64,000 bases of DNA from Nitrospira sp. (GCA_036984305.1 BQWY01000001.1:3865501-3929500), one strand, 5' to 3'. Counted from the stretch's first letter, positions 29,547-39,151 are shown. Program-made: numbers and translations. The notes: generated by a model not told the origin, from the sequence alone.

Positions 29547-32528
29547 ATGATCCACCGGGCTCACGCGTCGCCCCATTCTCTGGCCTCCCTAATCGACGAC
29601 TTGGCGCGCCTGCTGCCGGCTCAAGGTCCCATCAGCATTTTTATTCATCACAATACGTTGCACGCGTTCGAACACCTGCCATTCGAGGAGGCAGTTCAGC
29701 TCGCCGCGGAGCGACTGGGGTGCGAGCCGTTCCTCGCCGAATCGCGCTATCGCGACAAATTGGCGTCGGGCCGTATTCTCGCCAAGGACGTCGAGACGCT
29801 CCTCCAAGACCAGCTGGGTGAGAGAGGCACAAGAGATGTGGCTGGCGTCGGCTCGCGATTCAATCTCTGGCGCGCAGTGGTGCTGCACGGTATTCCCCCG
29901 GCAACCGGTCGAGAGCTTTCGTGGATTCTGAATGAAACCCCTGCGTTGTCCCGGTTTAGAACGGACGTGCCAGCAACCGCTCGCGCTGTGTCGAGTGCAC
30001 TCAGCGAGCTGGACGATCACGGTCGTGAGGAGCACCGAGCCGTGCGCCGTCTCTGGAACGGCTGTGTTGCAGCAGTGGAATCGGCCGGCAAACCGCCCCC
30101 AGTTCCAACGGGCTTGCTCGTTCGCCATCGCGACTGGTTGCAAGCTGTACACGGACTTGATACGGATGCTTGGATACACCCACCGCTCATTCGATTCCTT
30201 GCAGCCTATCTCGATCAGGGCCTTGCCCATTGGTCCATGCCTGAGAGATGGCGTGGCATTCATGGCTGCTTCTTGGAGATTTACACAACGGCTCTCACTG
30301 CACAGTGCGGGCCGTGGGCGCGAACACTCCCCTGGCTGATCGCCGAAGACCGAGCCGTCCAGCGCGACGCCCTGGGCTCCATTGGTCACTCCCTCGCCGA
30401 ACTTGGAGTCGCTGATGACGAGTGGAAGGACTATGTAAGCGGCGAGCTACTGGCCCTGCGAGGTTGGGCTGGGATAGTCAGGCAGATTGAGGAGCGACCA
30501 GACCGCGTTCCCGCACGCGACCTGACTGTGACATTGCGAGGATACCTCGCAGTCCGCTTGCTGTTCGAACGTGCGGCTCTCCACCATGCAGCGCGCCAGT
30601 GGTCCTTTGCTGGCCCCTTACGGGATCTGTGCCCCTGGCTTCGGAATCGGCTTCCCCAGCGTCTTCCCCCGACCGTCGTCGAGCGTGCATGGCCGCTGTT
30701 TCACGTGGCTCAACTCTGCGGCCTCGACGGATCGATTGTCGAGCAGTGGGGCGAGCAGCACGTGAGGGAGCTCGAGTCCGAACTGCATGCAATCGACAGC
30801 ATGCATCGACGCCAGATCCTGCACCAGGCGTTCGAGCGAGCCATCCGCTACCGCCTGTACGACGCACTCGTAGGACATCCATCACAGAAGTTGTCCGGCC
30901 CTCCGGCATTTCAGGCTGTGTTCTGCCTCGACGAGCGGGAGGAATCATTCCGCCGACATCTGGAGGAGATCGATCCGGACTGCGAGACGTTCGGCACGGC
31001 CGGATTCTTCAACGTCGCGATGTATCACCAGGGCTCCACCGACGCTCACCCTCGACCGCTGTGTCCTGTGGCGATCCACCCGAAACACTACGTCGCGGAG
31101 ATCGAAGTGGACGGTGATCGGTTCGTGAGACGGTCGCGCCGGTTCCAACGGCTCGCTGCGGGGTTCCTCGGCTACAACGTTCACCAAGGAAGTCGGCTGC
31201 CGGTCCGCGGCGCAGTGCTGATGACCGTGTTTGGCTGGCTCGCGCTGATTCCGCTCGTTCTTCGGGTGGTGTTTCCTTGGTTCTCCTCTCGACTGGGCCG
31301 CACGCACGAAACGTCAAGCACGACGGTGCGAACCCGTCTGCAGCTCGACCGCGAGGCTGGAGCGCCGCCCATCGGGACCCATGCGGGATTCACAGTTCGG
31401 GAGATGGCGAATATTGTGCGCCGCGTGCTCAACGATATCGGAATAAGCGATCGGCTGTCTCCGCTCGTCCTCGTCGTCGGACATGGTTCTATCAGTCTCA
31501 ATAATCCTCACGAGTCGGCCCACGATTGCGGGGCGTGCGGGGGCGGACGCGGTGGGCCAAATGCCCGCGCGTTCGCGCACATGGCCAACGATCCCCGCGT
31601 GCGCCAACTCCTGGCGACAGATGGCCTCTGCATCCACGCGACGACGTGGTTCGTGGGAGTCCAACGGAATACGTGCGACAACACGGTCACGTTCTTTGAT
31701 GAGGATCTTGTTCCTGCGGCATCTCAACCGGTGTTGGCACGAGCGAAGGAAACAATCGGAACCGCGAGGCGGAAAGAGGCTCACGAACGGTGTCGCCGTT
31801 TTGAGGCCGTGCCGTTGTGGTACCCCCCCCTGGCGGCACTTGCTCACGTACAGGGACGCGCGGCCGACTTAGCACAACCTCGTCCGGAATACGGCCATGC
31901 CACAAACGCGTTCTGCATCATCGGCCGGCGCATGCGGACACGCGGGTTGTTCCTTGATCGACGAGCCTTCCTGGTGTCCTATGATCCGACCCAAGACCAC
32001 AATGGTGCGATACTCGCCCGTATTCTGGCGGCTGTGGTGCCGGTCGTGACCGGAATCAATCTCGAGTACTACTTCAGCTACGTCGATCCCTCAGGATATG
32101 GCTGTGGCACCAAACTGCCGCACAACGTCACGTCGCTCCTCGGGGTGATGGACGGTGCACAGAGCGATCTCCGCACCGGCCTTCCCTGGCAGATGGTCGA
32201 GATTCACGAGCCCACGCGACTGGCGCTTGTCATCGAAGACACGCCAGATCGCCTCTTGCGGGTCATACAAAATATTCCGGACGTCGCTCGACTCGTTCGA
32301 CACCGCTGGGTCTGGCTCGCCTGCCTGGACGTGGAATCCAGCACGGTGTGGGAGTTCCGAACGACAGGTTTCGTGCCTCACGCAGCCACAGGTGCGCTTG
32401 CCGCCGTATCGGGCGGCTCCAACGCCTGGTATCAGGGGAAACGTGGGTTTCTTCCACCTGCGACGATCGTGCAGGGGCATGCCGTCCTGCGAGCGGTGGA
32501 GAAAACGCACGGCGGTCACTCGACATGA
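29547..32528 (+). CDS. dabA: DabA-type inorganic-carbon uptake protein (DUF2309)
   Basis: A 993-residue soluble, carbonic-anhydrase-like subunit of the DAB/DAC dissolved-inorganic-carbon accumulation complex. The DabA zinc site is recognisable: FCLDERE gives Cys460 and Asp462; LVVGHGS gives His646; HDCGACGGG gives Cys661. The His-to-Cys spacing of 15 equals that recalled for Halothiobacillus DabA (H524/C539). The protein is longer than that DabA, as in other long DUF2309 members. It works at the inner membrane with the next gene, drawing CO2/HCO3- into the cell at the expense of ion motive force. The start is ATG 29547 with little room for a ribosome site; the stop overlaps the next start (ATGA). 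Confidence 0.9.
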   Translation: MIHRAHASPHSLASLIDDLARLLPAQGPISIFIHHNTLHAFEHLPFEEAVQLAAERLGCEPFLAESRYRDKLASGRILAKDVETLLQDQLGERGTRDVAGVGSRFNLWRAVVLHGIPPATGRELSWILNETPALSRFRTDVPATARAVSSALSELDDHGREEHRAVRRLWNGCVAAVESAGKPPPVPTGLLVRHRDWLQAVHGLDTDAWIHPPLIRFLAAYLDQGLAHWSMPERWRGIHGCFLEIYTTALTAQCGPWARTLPWLIAEDRAVQRDALGSIGHSLAELGVADDEWKDYVSGELLALRGWAGIVRQIEERPDRVPARDLTVTLRGYLAVRLLFERAALHHAARQWSFAGPLRDLCPWLRNRLPQRLPPTVVERAWPLFHVAQLCGLDGSIVEQWGEQHVRELESELHAIDSMHRRQILHQAFERAIRYRLYDALVGHPSQKLSGPPAFQAVFCLDEREESFRRHLEEIDPDCETFGTAGFFNVAMYHQGSTDAHPRPLCPVAIHPKHYVAEIEVDGDRFVRRSRRFQRLAAGFLGYNVHQGSRLPVRGAVLMTVFGWLALIPLVLRVVFPWFSSRLGRTHETSSTTVRTRLQLDREAGAPPIGTHAGFTVREMANIVRRVLNDIGISDRLSPLVLVVGHGSISLNNPHESAHDCGACGGGRGGPNARAFAHMANDPRVRQLLATDGLCIHATTWFVGVQRNTCDNTVTFFDEDLVPAASQPVLARAKETIGTARRKEAHERCRRFEAVPLWYPPLAALAHVQGRAADLAQPRPEYGHATNAFCIIGRRMRTRGLFLDRRAFLVSYDPTQDHNGAILARILAAVVPVVTGINLEYYFSYVDPSGYGCGTKLPHNVTSLLGVMDGAQSDLRTGLPWQMVEIHEPTRLALVIEDTPDRLLRVIQNIPDVARLVRHRWVWLACLDVESSTVWEFRTTGFVPHAATGALAAVSGGSNAWYQGKRGFLPPATIVQGHAVLRAVEKTHGGHST

Positions 32529-33892
32529 TCCTGAACCCTTCCGTCGCGTCGGCTGTGTTTATCGGGATCGGAGCACCCGCGACCCTCTTGGTCATTCTCG
32601 GAGCGGCATCGCTCGTCAACCGCCCACTCCCGGAAAGATGGACGGGCGCCCTCGCGGTGGGGGCCATGCTAGTGGCCTGCGCTGCCTTGTCGGCAGCGTT
32701 TGCTTTGTACGGTATCACCGAAAGTGAGACGTGGCTCCTTTCATATGGCACCTGGTTTGCCCCTCACGAAGGCGGCATTGCCGTTGAGTTCCTCGTTGAT
32801 CGGCTCTCTCTTGGTTTCGCAGCACTTTCGGCCGGGATAGCCAGCGTCGTATCCGCATTTTCCAACCGCTATCTGCACCGGGAATCCGGCTACAATCGAT
32901 ACTTCGTCCTTCTGGCGATGTTCGTCACCGGACTCTTGCTCGTGGCGCTTGCCGGCAACGTCGTCGTCCTGTTCGTCGGGTGGGAGTTCGTCGGTCTCAG
33001 CTCGGCGTTGCTCGTCGCATTCTTTCACCAGCGACCAGCACCAGTGTCGAACGCGCTGCGTGTGTTCTCGGTCTACCGCATCAGCGATGCCGCCATGCTG
33101 TCGGCGGCTGTGCTCCTGCGCCACGTCGCAGGTACCGATAGTCTGTCACTGCTGTTTGGCGGCAGCGGAGCCACTTCAGCGGTCGAATTGACAGGCGGCA
33201 ACGCGACACTCATTGCCGTCCTCCTCATCGTTGCGGTGGCAGGAAAGAGTGCGCTCCTCCCCTTCTCGAGTTGGCTCCCGCGCGCGATGGAGGGCCCCAC
33301 TCCATCAAGCGCGGTCTATTATGGCTCGCTTTCGATTCATGCGGGCTGCTTTCTCTTGCTCCGGGCCGCTCCGTTACTCGAACAAGCACCAGCGGCTCGC
33401 ATCCTTGCCGGAGCACTGGGCGCGGCGACAGCAATCTTTGCGGGGTTGACCACACGCGTGCAGAGCGATGTGAAATCCTCGCTGGCGTATGCATCGCTCA
33501 CACAGGTCGGCATCATCATCGTCGAAATATCGCTCGGGTGGTATACGGTCGCATTCCTTCACCTGGCTGGACACGCCTGTTTTCGGCTGCTGCAGTTCCT
33601 GAGCGCACCGAACGTCCTCCACAATCTGCATGGCATGGAAGACGCGCTCGGTGAGCGACCGTCGTCATCCGGCGGCTACCTGCAGGACGTGGCATCCGAT
33701 CGCCTTCTCCGCCGAGTTTATCTCGTCGCACTCGAACGCGGGTTCCTCGATACCATTCTGGAGCAGGCTGTAGTCGACCCCTTTACACGAATTGCGCGCC
33801 AGCTGACCCGTCTCGATGGTTGGCTGTGCGATGCCGTCGTTCTCACGCGACGGCCACTCCCGACCGAAGGGCACAAGAACCGAGATGAATGA
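32525..33892 (+). CDS. dabB: DabB-type NuoL-like membrane subunit
   Basis: A 455-residue polytopic protein related to NuoL/MrpA antiporter subunits. Key blocks: DRLSLGFAALSAGIASVVSAFSNRYL, VVVLFVGWEFVGLSSALLVAFF with the conserved TM5 glutamate, VAVAGKSALLPFSSWLPRAMEGPTPSSAVYYGSLSIHAG with the TM7 lysine and discontinuous-helix segment, and KSSLAYASLTQVGIIIVEI. It should supply the ion channel coupling DabA to proton or sodium flow. It overlaps dabA by 4 bp and the NuoM-like gene by 8 bp. Confidence 0.87.
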   Translation: MILNPSVASAVFIGIGAPATLLVILGAASLVNRPLPERWTGALAVGAMLVACAALSAAFALYGITESETWLLSYGTWFAPHEGGIAVEFLVDRLSLGFAALSAGIASVVSAFSNRYLHRESGYNRYFVLLAMFVTGLLLVALAGNVVVLFVGWEFVGLSSALLVAFFHQRPAPVSNALRVFSVYRISDAAMLSAAVLLRHVAGTDSLSLLFGGSGATSAVELTGGNATLIAVLLIVAVAGKSALLPFSSWLPRAMEGPTPSSAVYYGSLSIHAGCFLLLRAAPLLEQAPAARILAGALGAATAIFAGLTTRVQSDVKSSLAYASLTQVGIIIVEISLGWYTVAFLHLAGHACFRLLQFLSAPNVLHNLHGMEDALGERPSSSGGYLQDVASDRLLRRVYLVALERGFLDTILEQAVVDPFTRIARQLTRLDGWLCDAVVLTRRPLPTEGHKNRDE

Positions 33893-35354
33893 GGCAGGAC
33901 TGTGGCTCAGTGGTCTCGCGACTCTCCCTATTCTGGTGCTCACTGCGTCTTGTCTTCCCATCGACGTCGAACGGTTGCGTCGTCTGGCGGTGATCTCTGC
34001 AGTATCCATGCTCGTGATGGCGCTCGGGATCGCCTTCTCGCCACCCCTGCACGCTGTCTCGATCCGCACAGAGGCTTTGAGCTGGATTCCCGGCGGCGAG
34101 GCGCTCATCCGTATTGATACCCTGACAGCAGTCCTCCTGCCCTTTACGGCCGCGCTGTGGCTACTCAGTGTGGCCGTGATCCCCCGGGCGGCGCTCGACA
34201 TATGTGGCTTGCGCCGGACGGCCCTCGCCACCCTAGTCACGCTCGGAACCTTTCTCACCGAAAGTGCAGTGGCGCTGTTCGTCTTATGGGGCGCCTCTGC
34301 GTGGACATTCTTGCGCGAACTCGAGGACCCCGCGCATAGGCATCAGCGCCGCATCGTCGCGACGTATTTGGGGGTCTCGACGCTCCTCTTTGGCCTCGGG
34401 GTCGCGCTTTTAATAGCGCCAGGTCTCCAGGATACGGGGGCCGAAGCGGTAGGCCTGTGGTTCATTGTCGCGTCGGCGTTGATCCGAAAGGGGATCGTGC
34501 CGTTCCACGCTTGGGTCCCCGAAGTGTTCGACCATGGACGACTAGGACCAACGATTTTGTTTAGCGCCCCGCAGCTAGGGGCCTACGTGACCGTCGCGTT
34601 GATTGTGCCGCGCGCGTCGGCCGACGTGTTGCGGCTAATCTCCATCTTGGCGCTCGGCACGGCGGTCTATGGGGCTGCGCTTGCTCTCGTACAAACCAGT
34701 CCGCGCCGGGCGTGCGGGTACTTGTTCATGAGTCAGTCTGCTCTCGTGATGGCGGGCCTGGACTGCACGAGCGTCAGTGCCCTGGCAGGTGGATTGCTGG
34801 TATGGCTCTCGGCGGGGTTGGCCTTCGGAGGACTTGCCTGCTGTGTCCTGGTGCTGGAGGCGCGTCGAGGCCGCTTGAATCTTGATCTCTACCACGGAGG
34901 GTACGAACGCATGCCGTTGCTCGCGGTCACCTTTCTGGCCATGGGTCTGGCTTGTACAGGCTTCCCCGGCACACTTGGTTTCGTGGGGCAAGAACTGCTC
35001 GTGGATGGTGCCGTCGAGGCTTTCCCGGTGCTGGGATTTGCGGTAGTTCTAGCATCAGCGCTGACCGGTTTGGCTGTGCTGCGGATGTACTTTTCGCTCT
35101 TTTGCGGCCGTCCGAACGCGCTCGCTCAATACGGACCCTGGCTCGGTTTGACGCGACGCGAGTCCTGGACCTTTGTGGCACTGGTGATCACCTTGGTTGG
35201 TTTTGGAGTCGCGCCTCGCGCGCTCGTCGACTCGCAGGTCGCCACCAGCCAAGACATCCTCCAACTCCGCGAGACGCGCGGTCTGAAAGGGGCCATTCCG
35301 ACAAAGCAGAGCTCCTCGGCCAGCACGGTGCCACGGTGGTGCAAGACGTGTTGA
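33885..35354 (+). CDS. Second NuoM/NuoL-like membrane subunit in the dab operon
   Basis: A 489-residue polytopic protein of the proton-translocating quinone-oxidoreductase/Mrp family. It shows RIDTLTAVLLPFTAALWLLSV, FLTESAVALFVLWGASAW with the conserved Glu/Trp region, ALIRKGIVPFHAWVPEVFDHG (TM7 Lys plus PFHAW-P), SPRRACGYLFMSQSALVMAG, and CTGFPGTLGFVGQELLVDG (the FPGxxGFxGExLL block, with Gln in place of Glu). Two-gene dabA-dabB operons are the described arrangement; a second antiporter-like subunit overlapping dabB by 8 bp suggests a larger complex. The last 25 or so residues look non-conserved. Confidence 0.82.
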   Translation: MNEAGLWLSGLATLPILVLTASCLPIDVERLRRLAVISAVSMLVMALGIAFSPPLHAVSIRTEALSWIPGGEALIRIDTLTAVLLPFTAALWLLSVAVIPRAALDICGLRRTALATLVTLGTFLTESAVALFVLWGASAWTFLRELEDPAHRHQRRIVATYLGVSTLLFGLGVALLIAPGLQDTGAEAVGLWFIVASALIRKGIVPFHAWVPEVFDHGRLGPTILFSAPQLGAYVTVALIVPRASADVLRLISILALGTAVYGAALALVQTSPRRACGYLFMSQSALVMAGLDCTSVSALAGGLLVWLSAGLAFGGLACCVLVLEARRGRLNLDLYHGGYERMPLLAVTFLAMGLACTGFPGTLGFVGQELLVDGAVEAFPVLGFAVVLASALTGLAVLRMYFSLFCGRPNALAQYGPWLGLTRRESWTFVALVITLVGFGVAPRALVDSQVATSQDILQLRETRGLKGAIPTKQSSSASTVPRWCKTC

Positions 35355-35430
35355 GCGTTGCGATCTATCTGGGTATGGCTACACTGCTGCTCTAGTCGTC
35401 GCTGGCACGCATCTGGCTCCCTACACCCCC

Positions 35431-36573
35431 ATGAAAAACCGATCCCTCACGCTCGCGGCCACGATCTTCATAGTGATCGGCGTGCTGTACGCCCTCCAGT
35501 CGGCGGCCGGATCCCCACCGCGATCCGGTACGGACGTGACGCTCGACGTGTTCGTGCGAGAGGGATGTCCCCATTGCTCTCGCGCCAAGGCCTTTCTCGA
35601 GTTGTTGGCGCTCGAACGGCCCCACTTGCGCATCGCCGTTCATGATGTCGCGGAAAGCCCCGCGGATTTCCAACGGCTCATGGACCTTGCGGCGGAACGC
35701 GATCTTCAGCCGGTCGGGGTTCCGGCATTCCTGATCGGCGACGAGCTGCTCATCGGATTCGCCGATGAGGCCACGACGGGCGAGGCGATTCGCCGTGCGC
35801 TCGACCGCGTGCCCGACCTTGACCGCCCACTCAAAGACATCGCGACTTCGCCCCTCGGCCCATTGGACGTCCGAGCAATGGGGCTTCCGTTCTTTACGAT
35901 CGCTCTGGGACTCCTTGACGGATTCAATCCCTGTGCGATGTGGGTGTTGCTGTTCCTGTTGTCGTTGTTGGCCGCCGTCAAACGCCGCGCCACTATGGCT
36001 TTGGTAGCCGGCACCTTCGTCCTGGTCAGCGGGCTCGTGTATTTCGCCTTTATGGCTGCATGGCTGAACCTCTTCCTGTTTATCGGGTTTGCGCGTCCTA
36101 TCGAACTGGTGCTTGGGACCCTTGCCATCCTCATGGGCGGCATCCACGCAAAAGATTTTCTTGCACCGGACATGGGATGGTCGCTCCGCATCCCGGAGCG
36201 CGCGAAACCAGGCTTGTACGAGCGCATCCGACGGGTCATGCAGGCGGAAGATGTCCGCGGGGCGTTGGCCGGAGTCGTGATCCTGGCAGTCCTGGTCAAT
36301 ATCGTCGAGCTGCTCTGCACGGCCGGATTTCCGGCGCTCTATACGCGTATCTTGAGCATGCACGACCTGCCCACCTGGCAGTACTACGGCTACTTGTCCC
36401 TCTACAATCTGGCCTATATCGCGGACGATTCGCTGATGGTCACCCTCGCCGTCGTCGCCCTGAGCCGTCGCCGCCTCCAAGAACGTGAAAGCCGGTGGCT
36501 CAATCTGATCAGTGGGCTCGTCATGATCGGACTTGGCATGACACTGCTGATCGCGCCAGACTGGCTGCATTGA
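35431..36573 (+). CDS. Glutaredoxin-CcdA/DsbD-like fusion thiol-disulfide membrane protein
   Basis: A 380-residue protein. Residues 1-25 are a membrane anchor or signal; 35-120 are a glutaredoxin-like domain with VREGCPHCSRAKAF (CPHC active site) and VGVPAFLIGDELLIGF; 150-380 form six hydrophobic segments with LGLLDGFNPCAMWVLLFLLSLL and VELLCTAGFPALYT, each with one Cys, as in CcdA/DsbD electron-transfer domains. It probably moves reducing equivalents from the cytoplasm to a fused periplasmic thiol domain, for cytochrome c maturation or repair. The many c-type cytochromes nearby fit that. It starts 76 bases after the dab operon. Confidence 0.8.
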   Translation: MKNRSLTLAATIFIVIGVLYALQSAAGSPPRSGTDVTLDVFVREGCPHCSRAKAFLELLALERPHLRIAVHDVAESPADFQRLMDLAAERDLQPVGVPAFLIGDELLIGFADEATTGEAIRRALDRVPDLDRPLKDIATSPLGPLDVRAMGLPFFTIALGLLDGFNPCAMWVLLFLLSLLAAVKRRATMALVAGTFVLVSGLVYFAFMAAWLNLFLFIGFARPIELVLGTLAILMGGIHAKDFLAPDMGWSLRIPERAKPGLYERIRRVMQAEDVRGALAGVVILAVLVNIVELLCTAGFPALYTRILSMHDLPTWQYYGYLSLYNLAYIADDSLMVTLAVVALSRRRLQERESRWLNLISGLVMIGLGMTLLIAPDWLH

Positions 36574-36795
36574 CGGCCACCAGGTCTCAGGCCTCCCCTG
36601 TCCCATTTGGCAACAGCGTCTTCCGAGTTCATTGGGCAGAAACGCCTCACCATCCAGTCCCTTCTCCCCAATTTCAAATCGGATCTCACCGAAGTTATTG
36701 CCATCCAAAGAATCTCAGGAACATCCGCTTTTCTGACAGGGCTGGCACCACCCGTGCAATTTGTGAGGGGCGACAGCCGACAGGAGGGAGGGGTC

Positions 36796-37101
36796 ATGGT
36801 CGTGGGAGCCGAGCAGCATATTGGGGAACGGATCATCGAACTGATCGCTTCCATGCCGGGGTGCCAGATTGATGATCTGTTAGGTCGGGATCGAACTCTG
36901 TCGTGGAATCAAGTGTTTGCGGAGATCGATCATCTCAGCCGGACAGGACAAATCTTGGTGACGTTGAGAGGACGGGGGGAATACTTCCTCTCGCTCCCGA
37001 CTCAGGACAATCCGATCGAGTATCCCCGATGCGATCTCGAGCAGAATGATACCCCCGAGCCGGCTCCGGGCGAGGAGGAGTCACGGGGAAAGGTCGCGTG
37101 A
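36796..37101 (+). CDS. Small winged-helix-like protein
   Basis: A 101-residue protein. Residues 5-60 (GERIIELIASMPGCQIDDLLGRDRTLSWNQVFAEIDHLSRTGQILVTLRGRGEYFLSL) have the helix-helix-helix-wing pattern of a winged-helix domain; the C-terminal 35 residues are acidic and Pro-rich. ATG 36796 follows GGAGGGAG; the open frame starting at 36607 lacks support. It precedes Hsp20 and may regulate it. The family is not firmly identified. Confidence 0.6.
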   Translation: MVVGAEQHIGERIIELIASMPGCQIDDLLGRDRTLSWNQVFAEIDHLSRTGQILVTLRGRGEYFLSLPTQDNPIEYPRCDLEQNDTPEPAPGEEESRGKVA

Positions 37102-37162
37102 GGAGCGCGCGTCACATAACGACTCAATCACTGACACAGTGGTGCACAAGGAGGAGACCGCC

Positions 37163-37633
37163 ATGGGAGCATTGACGCGTTGGGAGCCACTGACCCGTTG
37201 GAATCCGATGAAGGAACTCGAAGACATGGAAAAGCGATTGTCCACCCTCTTCGGTAGGACGTCGATGAAGGGCGGCGACCGGGAGGAGGCAATGACCGTC
37301 ACCGAATGGTCTCCCCTCGTGGACATTACCGAGGATGAGAAAGAGTACCTCATCAAGGCCGAGCTGCCTGAAGTCAAGAAGGAAGACATCAAGGTGTCCG
37401 TCCATGACGACGTCATGACCATTTCGGGCGAGCGCAAGTACGAGAAAGAGGAGAAGGGGAAAAAATATCATCGCGTGGAACGGGCGTACGGAAGCTTCAT
37501 GCGGAGTTTCACCCTGCCCGAGGACGCAGATGCGACCAAAGTCTCAGCGGACTGCAAGGACGGCATTCTTCGAGTGCGGCTGCCAAAGACGGAAAAGGCC
37601 AAAGCCAAATCGGTCGAAATCAAAGTCAGCTAA
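37163..37633 (+). CDS. Small heat-shock protein Hsp20
   Basis: A 156-residue alpha-crystallin-type chaperone. The N-terminus is MGALTRWEPLTRWNPMKELEDMEKRLSTLF; the alpha-crystallin domain spans about 48-145 (WSPLVDITEDEKEYLIKAELP, VSVHDDVMTISGERK, ERAYGSFMRSFTLPEDADATKVSADCKDGILRVRLPK); the C-terminal KSVEIKVS supplies the oligomerising I-x-V motif. AAGGAGGAG precedes the ATG; the open frame further upstream is non-coding. It holds unfolded proteins in the cytoplasm and sits beside a UspA gene in a stress cluster. Confidence 0.95.
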   Translation: MGALTRWEPLTRWNPMKELEDMEKRLSTLFGRTSMKGGDREEAMTVTEWSPLVDITEDEKEYLIKAELPEVKKEDIKVSVHDDVMTISGERKYEKEEKGKKYHRVERAYGSFMRSFTLPEDADATKVSADCKDGILRVRLPKTEKAKAKSVEIKVS

Positions 37634-37882
37634 CGCATCGAGGCAAGGCGGGCGCCCGTGCACTGGCCGGTTTCCGTTGAAGCGGCACGTCGGCGCCGAA
37701 AGAAACGCGTGAGACACCTTGCGGTTCCAGGAGCCTGGCGCGCCGCGCGTGGCATGAACCGGGAACTGATGGCTAGGATCTCCGAGCCGTCGGTGGTAAC
37801 CTCGAAGCGGTCCGACAGCGGCGCACCCGTTCGGCATTCACGCCGTCCGCGCCGTTTGAATGCGGAAGAAAGGCAAGGTGCC

Positions 37883-38740
37883 ATGCGCGCGGTCATTGCA
37901 GTAGATTGGTCGGATCAGGCATTCAACGCCGTACAAGTGACATGCAGGCTGTTCACACCGGATGAACTCACCCTCATTCACGGGGTGGACACCCGACCGT
38001 TCGAGTCTCCACTCACGGCACCACCAATGGCCAAACAGGCGGCTGCAGACCTGCGGCAGGCCTTGATCGATGCCGGCGAACGATTGCTTGGGCAGTCGGC
38101 AGAGCTGGTTCCCTCTGCGGTCAAATCGGTTCGGCGGCTCTACCAAATCGGCAATCCGGCGGATGTCGTGTTGGAAACCGTCAAGTCGGCGCACGCGGAC
38201 CTGGTGACAGTCGGGACCCGTGGCCGAGGCCGGATCGCCGAGATGTTTCTCGGGAGCGTGTCGCACCGAGTCGTCAGCCATGCAGGCTGTGCCAGCCTCG
38301 TGGTCAGAGGCGACCCTGGCCCGATACGGCGCGTGTTGGTGGCCATCGAAGGGGAGGAAGACGCCGCACGACTCCGGAGCTGGCTGAGCGCCCACCGATT
38401 CAACGAGGCGGTCGAGATGTCCTTGTTGAGCGTGGTGCCCGTACCCCAACTCGGCGACCCCTCACTCGCCTACGGATATGCGGCCTGGACGGATGAGATG
38501 GAAAAATACGCCCAGGAGCAGGTTCGAGAAACGGCGGATGCGCTCAGTTCGCTCTATAAGGTGAGTGCCGCCCAGGTCGTGAAGGGTGATGCCGTGGATC
38601 AGATTGCCGACGCCTCCCACGATGCACAACTCGTGGTGATCGGCTCTCACGGGCGACGAGGCATGGAGCGGTTTTTGCTCGGCAGCGTCTCGCATGCAGT
38701 GTTGCACCACGTCAACTGTCCCGTGTTGGTCATTCGCTAA
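37883..38740 (+). CDS. Tandem-domain universal stress protein UspA
   Basis: A 285-residue protein starting MRAVIAVDWSDQAFNAVQ at ATG 37883; the longer frame upstream is Arg-rich and unlikely to be translated. Domain 1 carries GTRGRGRIAEMFLGSVSHRV; domain 2 carries GSHGRRGMERFLLGSVSHAV, both with the ATP-binding G-2x-G-9x-G-S motif. It lies 250 bases after hsp20 and directly before a cytochrome c gene (one base between stop and start). It is the second tandem UspA in the window. Confidence 0.88.
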   Translation: MRAVIAVDWSDQAFNAVQVTCRLFTPDELTLIHGVDTRPFESPLTAPPMAKQAAADLRQALIDAGERLLGQSAELVPSAVKSVRRLYQIGNPADVVLETVKSAHADLVTVGTRGRGRIAEMFLGSVSHRVVSHAGCASLVVRGDPGPIRRVLVAIEGEEDAARLRSWLSAHRFNEAVEMSLLSVVPVPQLGDPSLAYGYAAWTDEMEKYAQEQVRETADALSSLYKVSAAQVVKGDAVDQIADASHDAQLVVIGSHGRRGMERFLLGSVSHAVLHHVNCPVLVIR

Positions 38741-38741
38741 C

Positions 38742-39131
38742 ATGAATGGAAAGAGACGCGCGACGCCGAAGCAAGCTTTTGCGATCGTCACGTTGATCGC
38801 CGTTGTGACCCTGTGCGGTACGTGGGCGGCTGCCCAAAGCGAGCGTGGCAATCCCAAGAACGGAGAAACGGTCTACAGGCAACAGTGTCTCCGATGTCAC
38901 GGTGAACATCTAGACGGACAAGGCCCGGAAGCGAGGTGGCTGATCGTCCCGCCCGCCGATTTGACGTCGCTCAAGTCCCGCTCCAAAGAAGATTGGGAGT
39001 TGTTGGTGTCAATCTATCACGGTGTCTTGTTTACGCCGATGCACGGATTTCGGGACACCCTGTCGTACGATCAGATTCGCGATGTGCTCAGCTACATTCG
39101 CCACGTCGCCCCGTACGGCGGCATCGGGTAG
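38742..39131 (+). CDS. Small exported c-type cytochrome
   Basis: A 129-residue monoheme cytochrome with a signal peptide (MNGKRRATPKQAFAIVTLIAVVTLCGTWAAA), heme site CLRCH, and FTPMHGFRDTLSYDQIRDVLSYIRHVAP. It is a clear paralogue of the cytochrome at 26623-26979. Each follows a gene for stress or ion handling, so a shared periplasmic electron-transfer function is likely. ATG 38742 lies immediately after the UspA stop. Confidence 0.87.
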   Translation: MNGKRRATPKQAFAIVTLIAVVTLCGTWAAAQSERGNPKNGETVYRQQCLRCHGEHLDGQGPEARWLIVPPADLTSLKSRSKEDWELLVSIYHGVLFTPMHGFRDTLSYDQIRDVLSYIRHVAPYGGIG

Positions 39132-39151
39132 GAGGAGCCGTACCGGGAATC

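Noticed and set aside
34952-35395. Alternative-frame tail VVQDVLSVAIYLGMATLLL at the end of the NuoM-like gene, suggesting a frameshift
   Set aside because: The annotated frame carries the conserved FPG-x-GF block and ends where family similarity normally fades, so a frameshift is not needed.
35392-36708. 438-codon minus-strand open frame opposite the glutaredoxin-CcdA gene
   Set aside because: Low-complexity shadow; the plus-strand product has clear active-site and membrane motifs.
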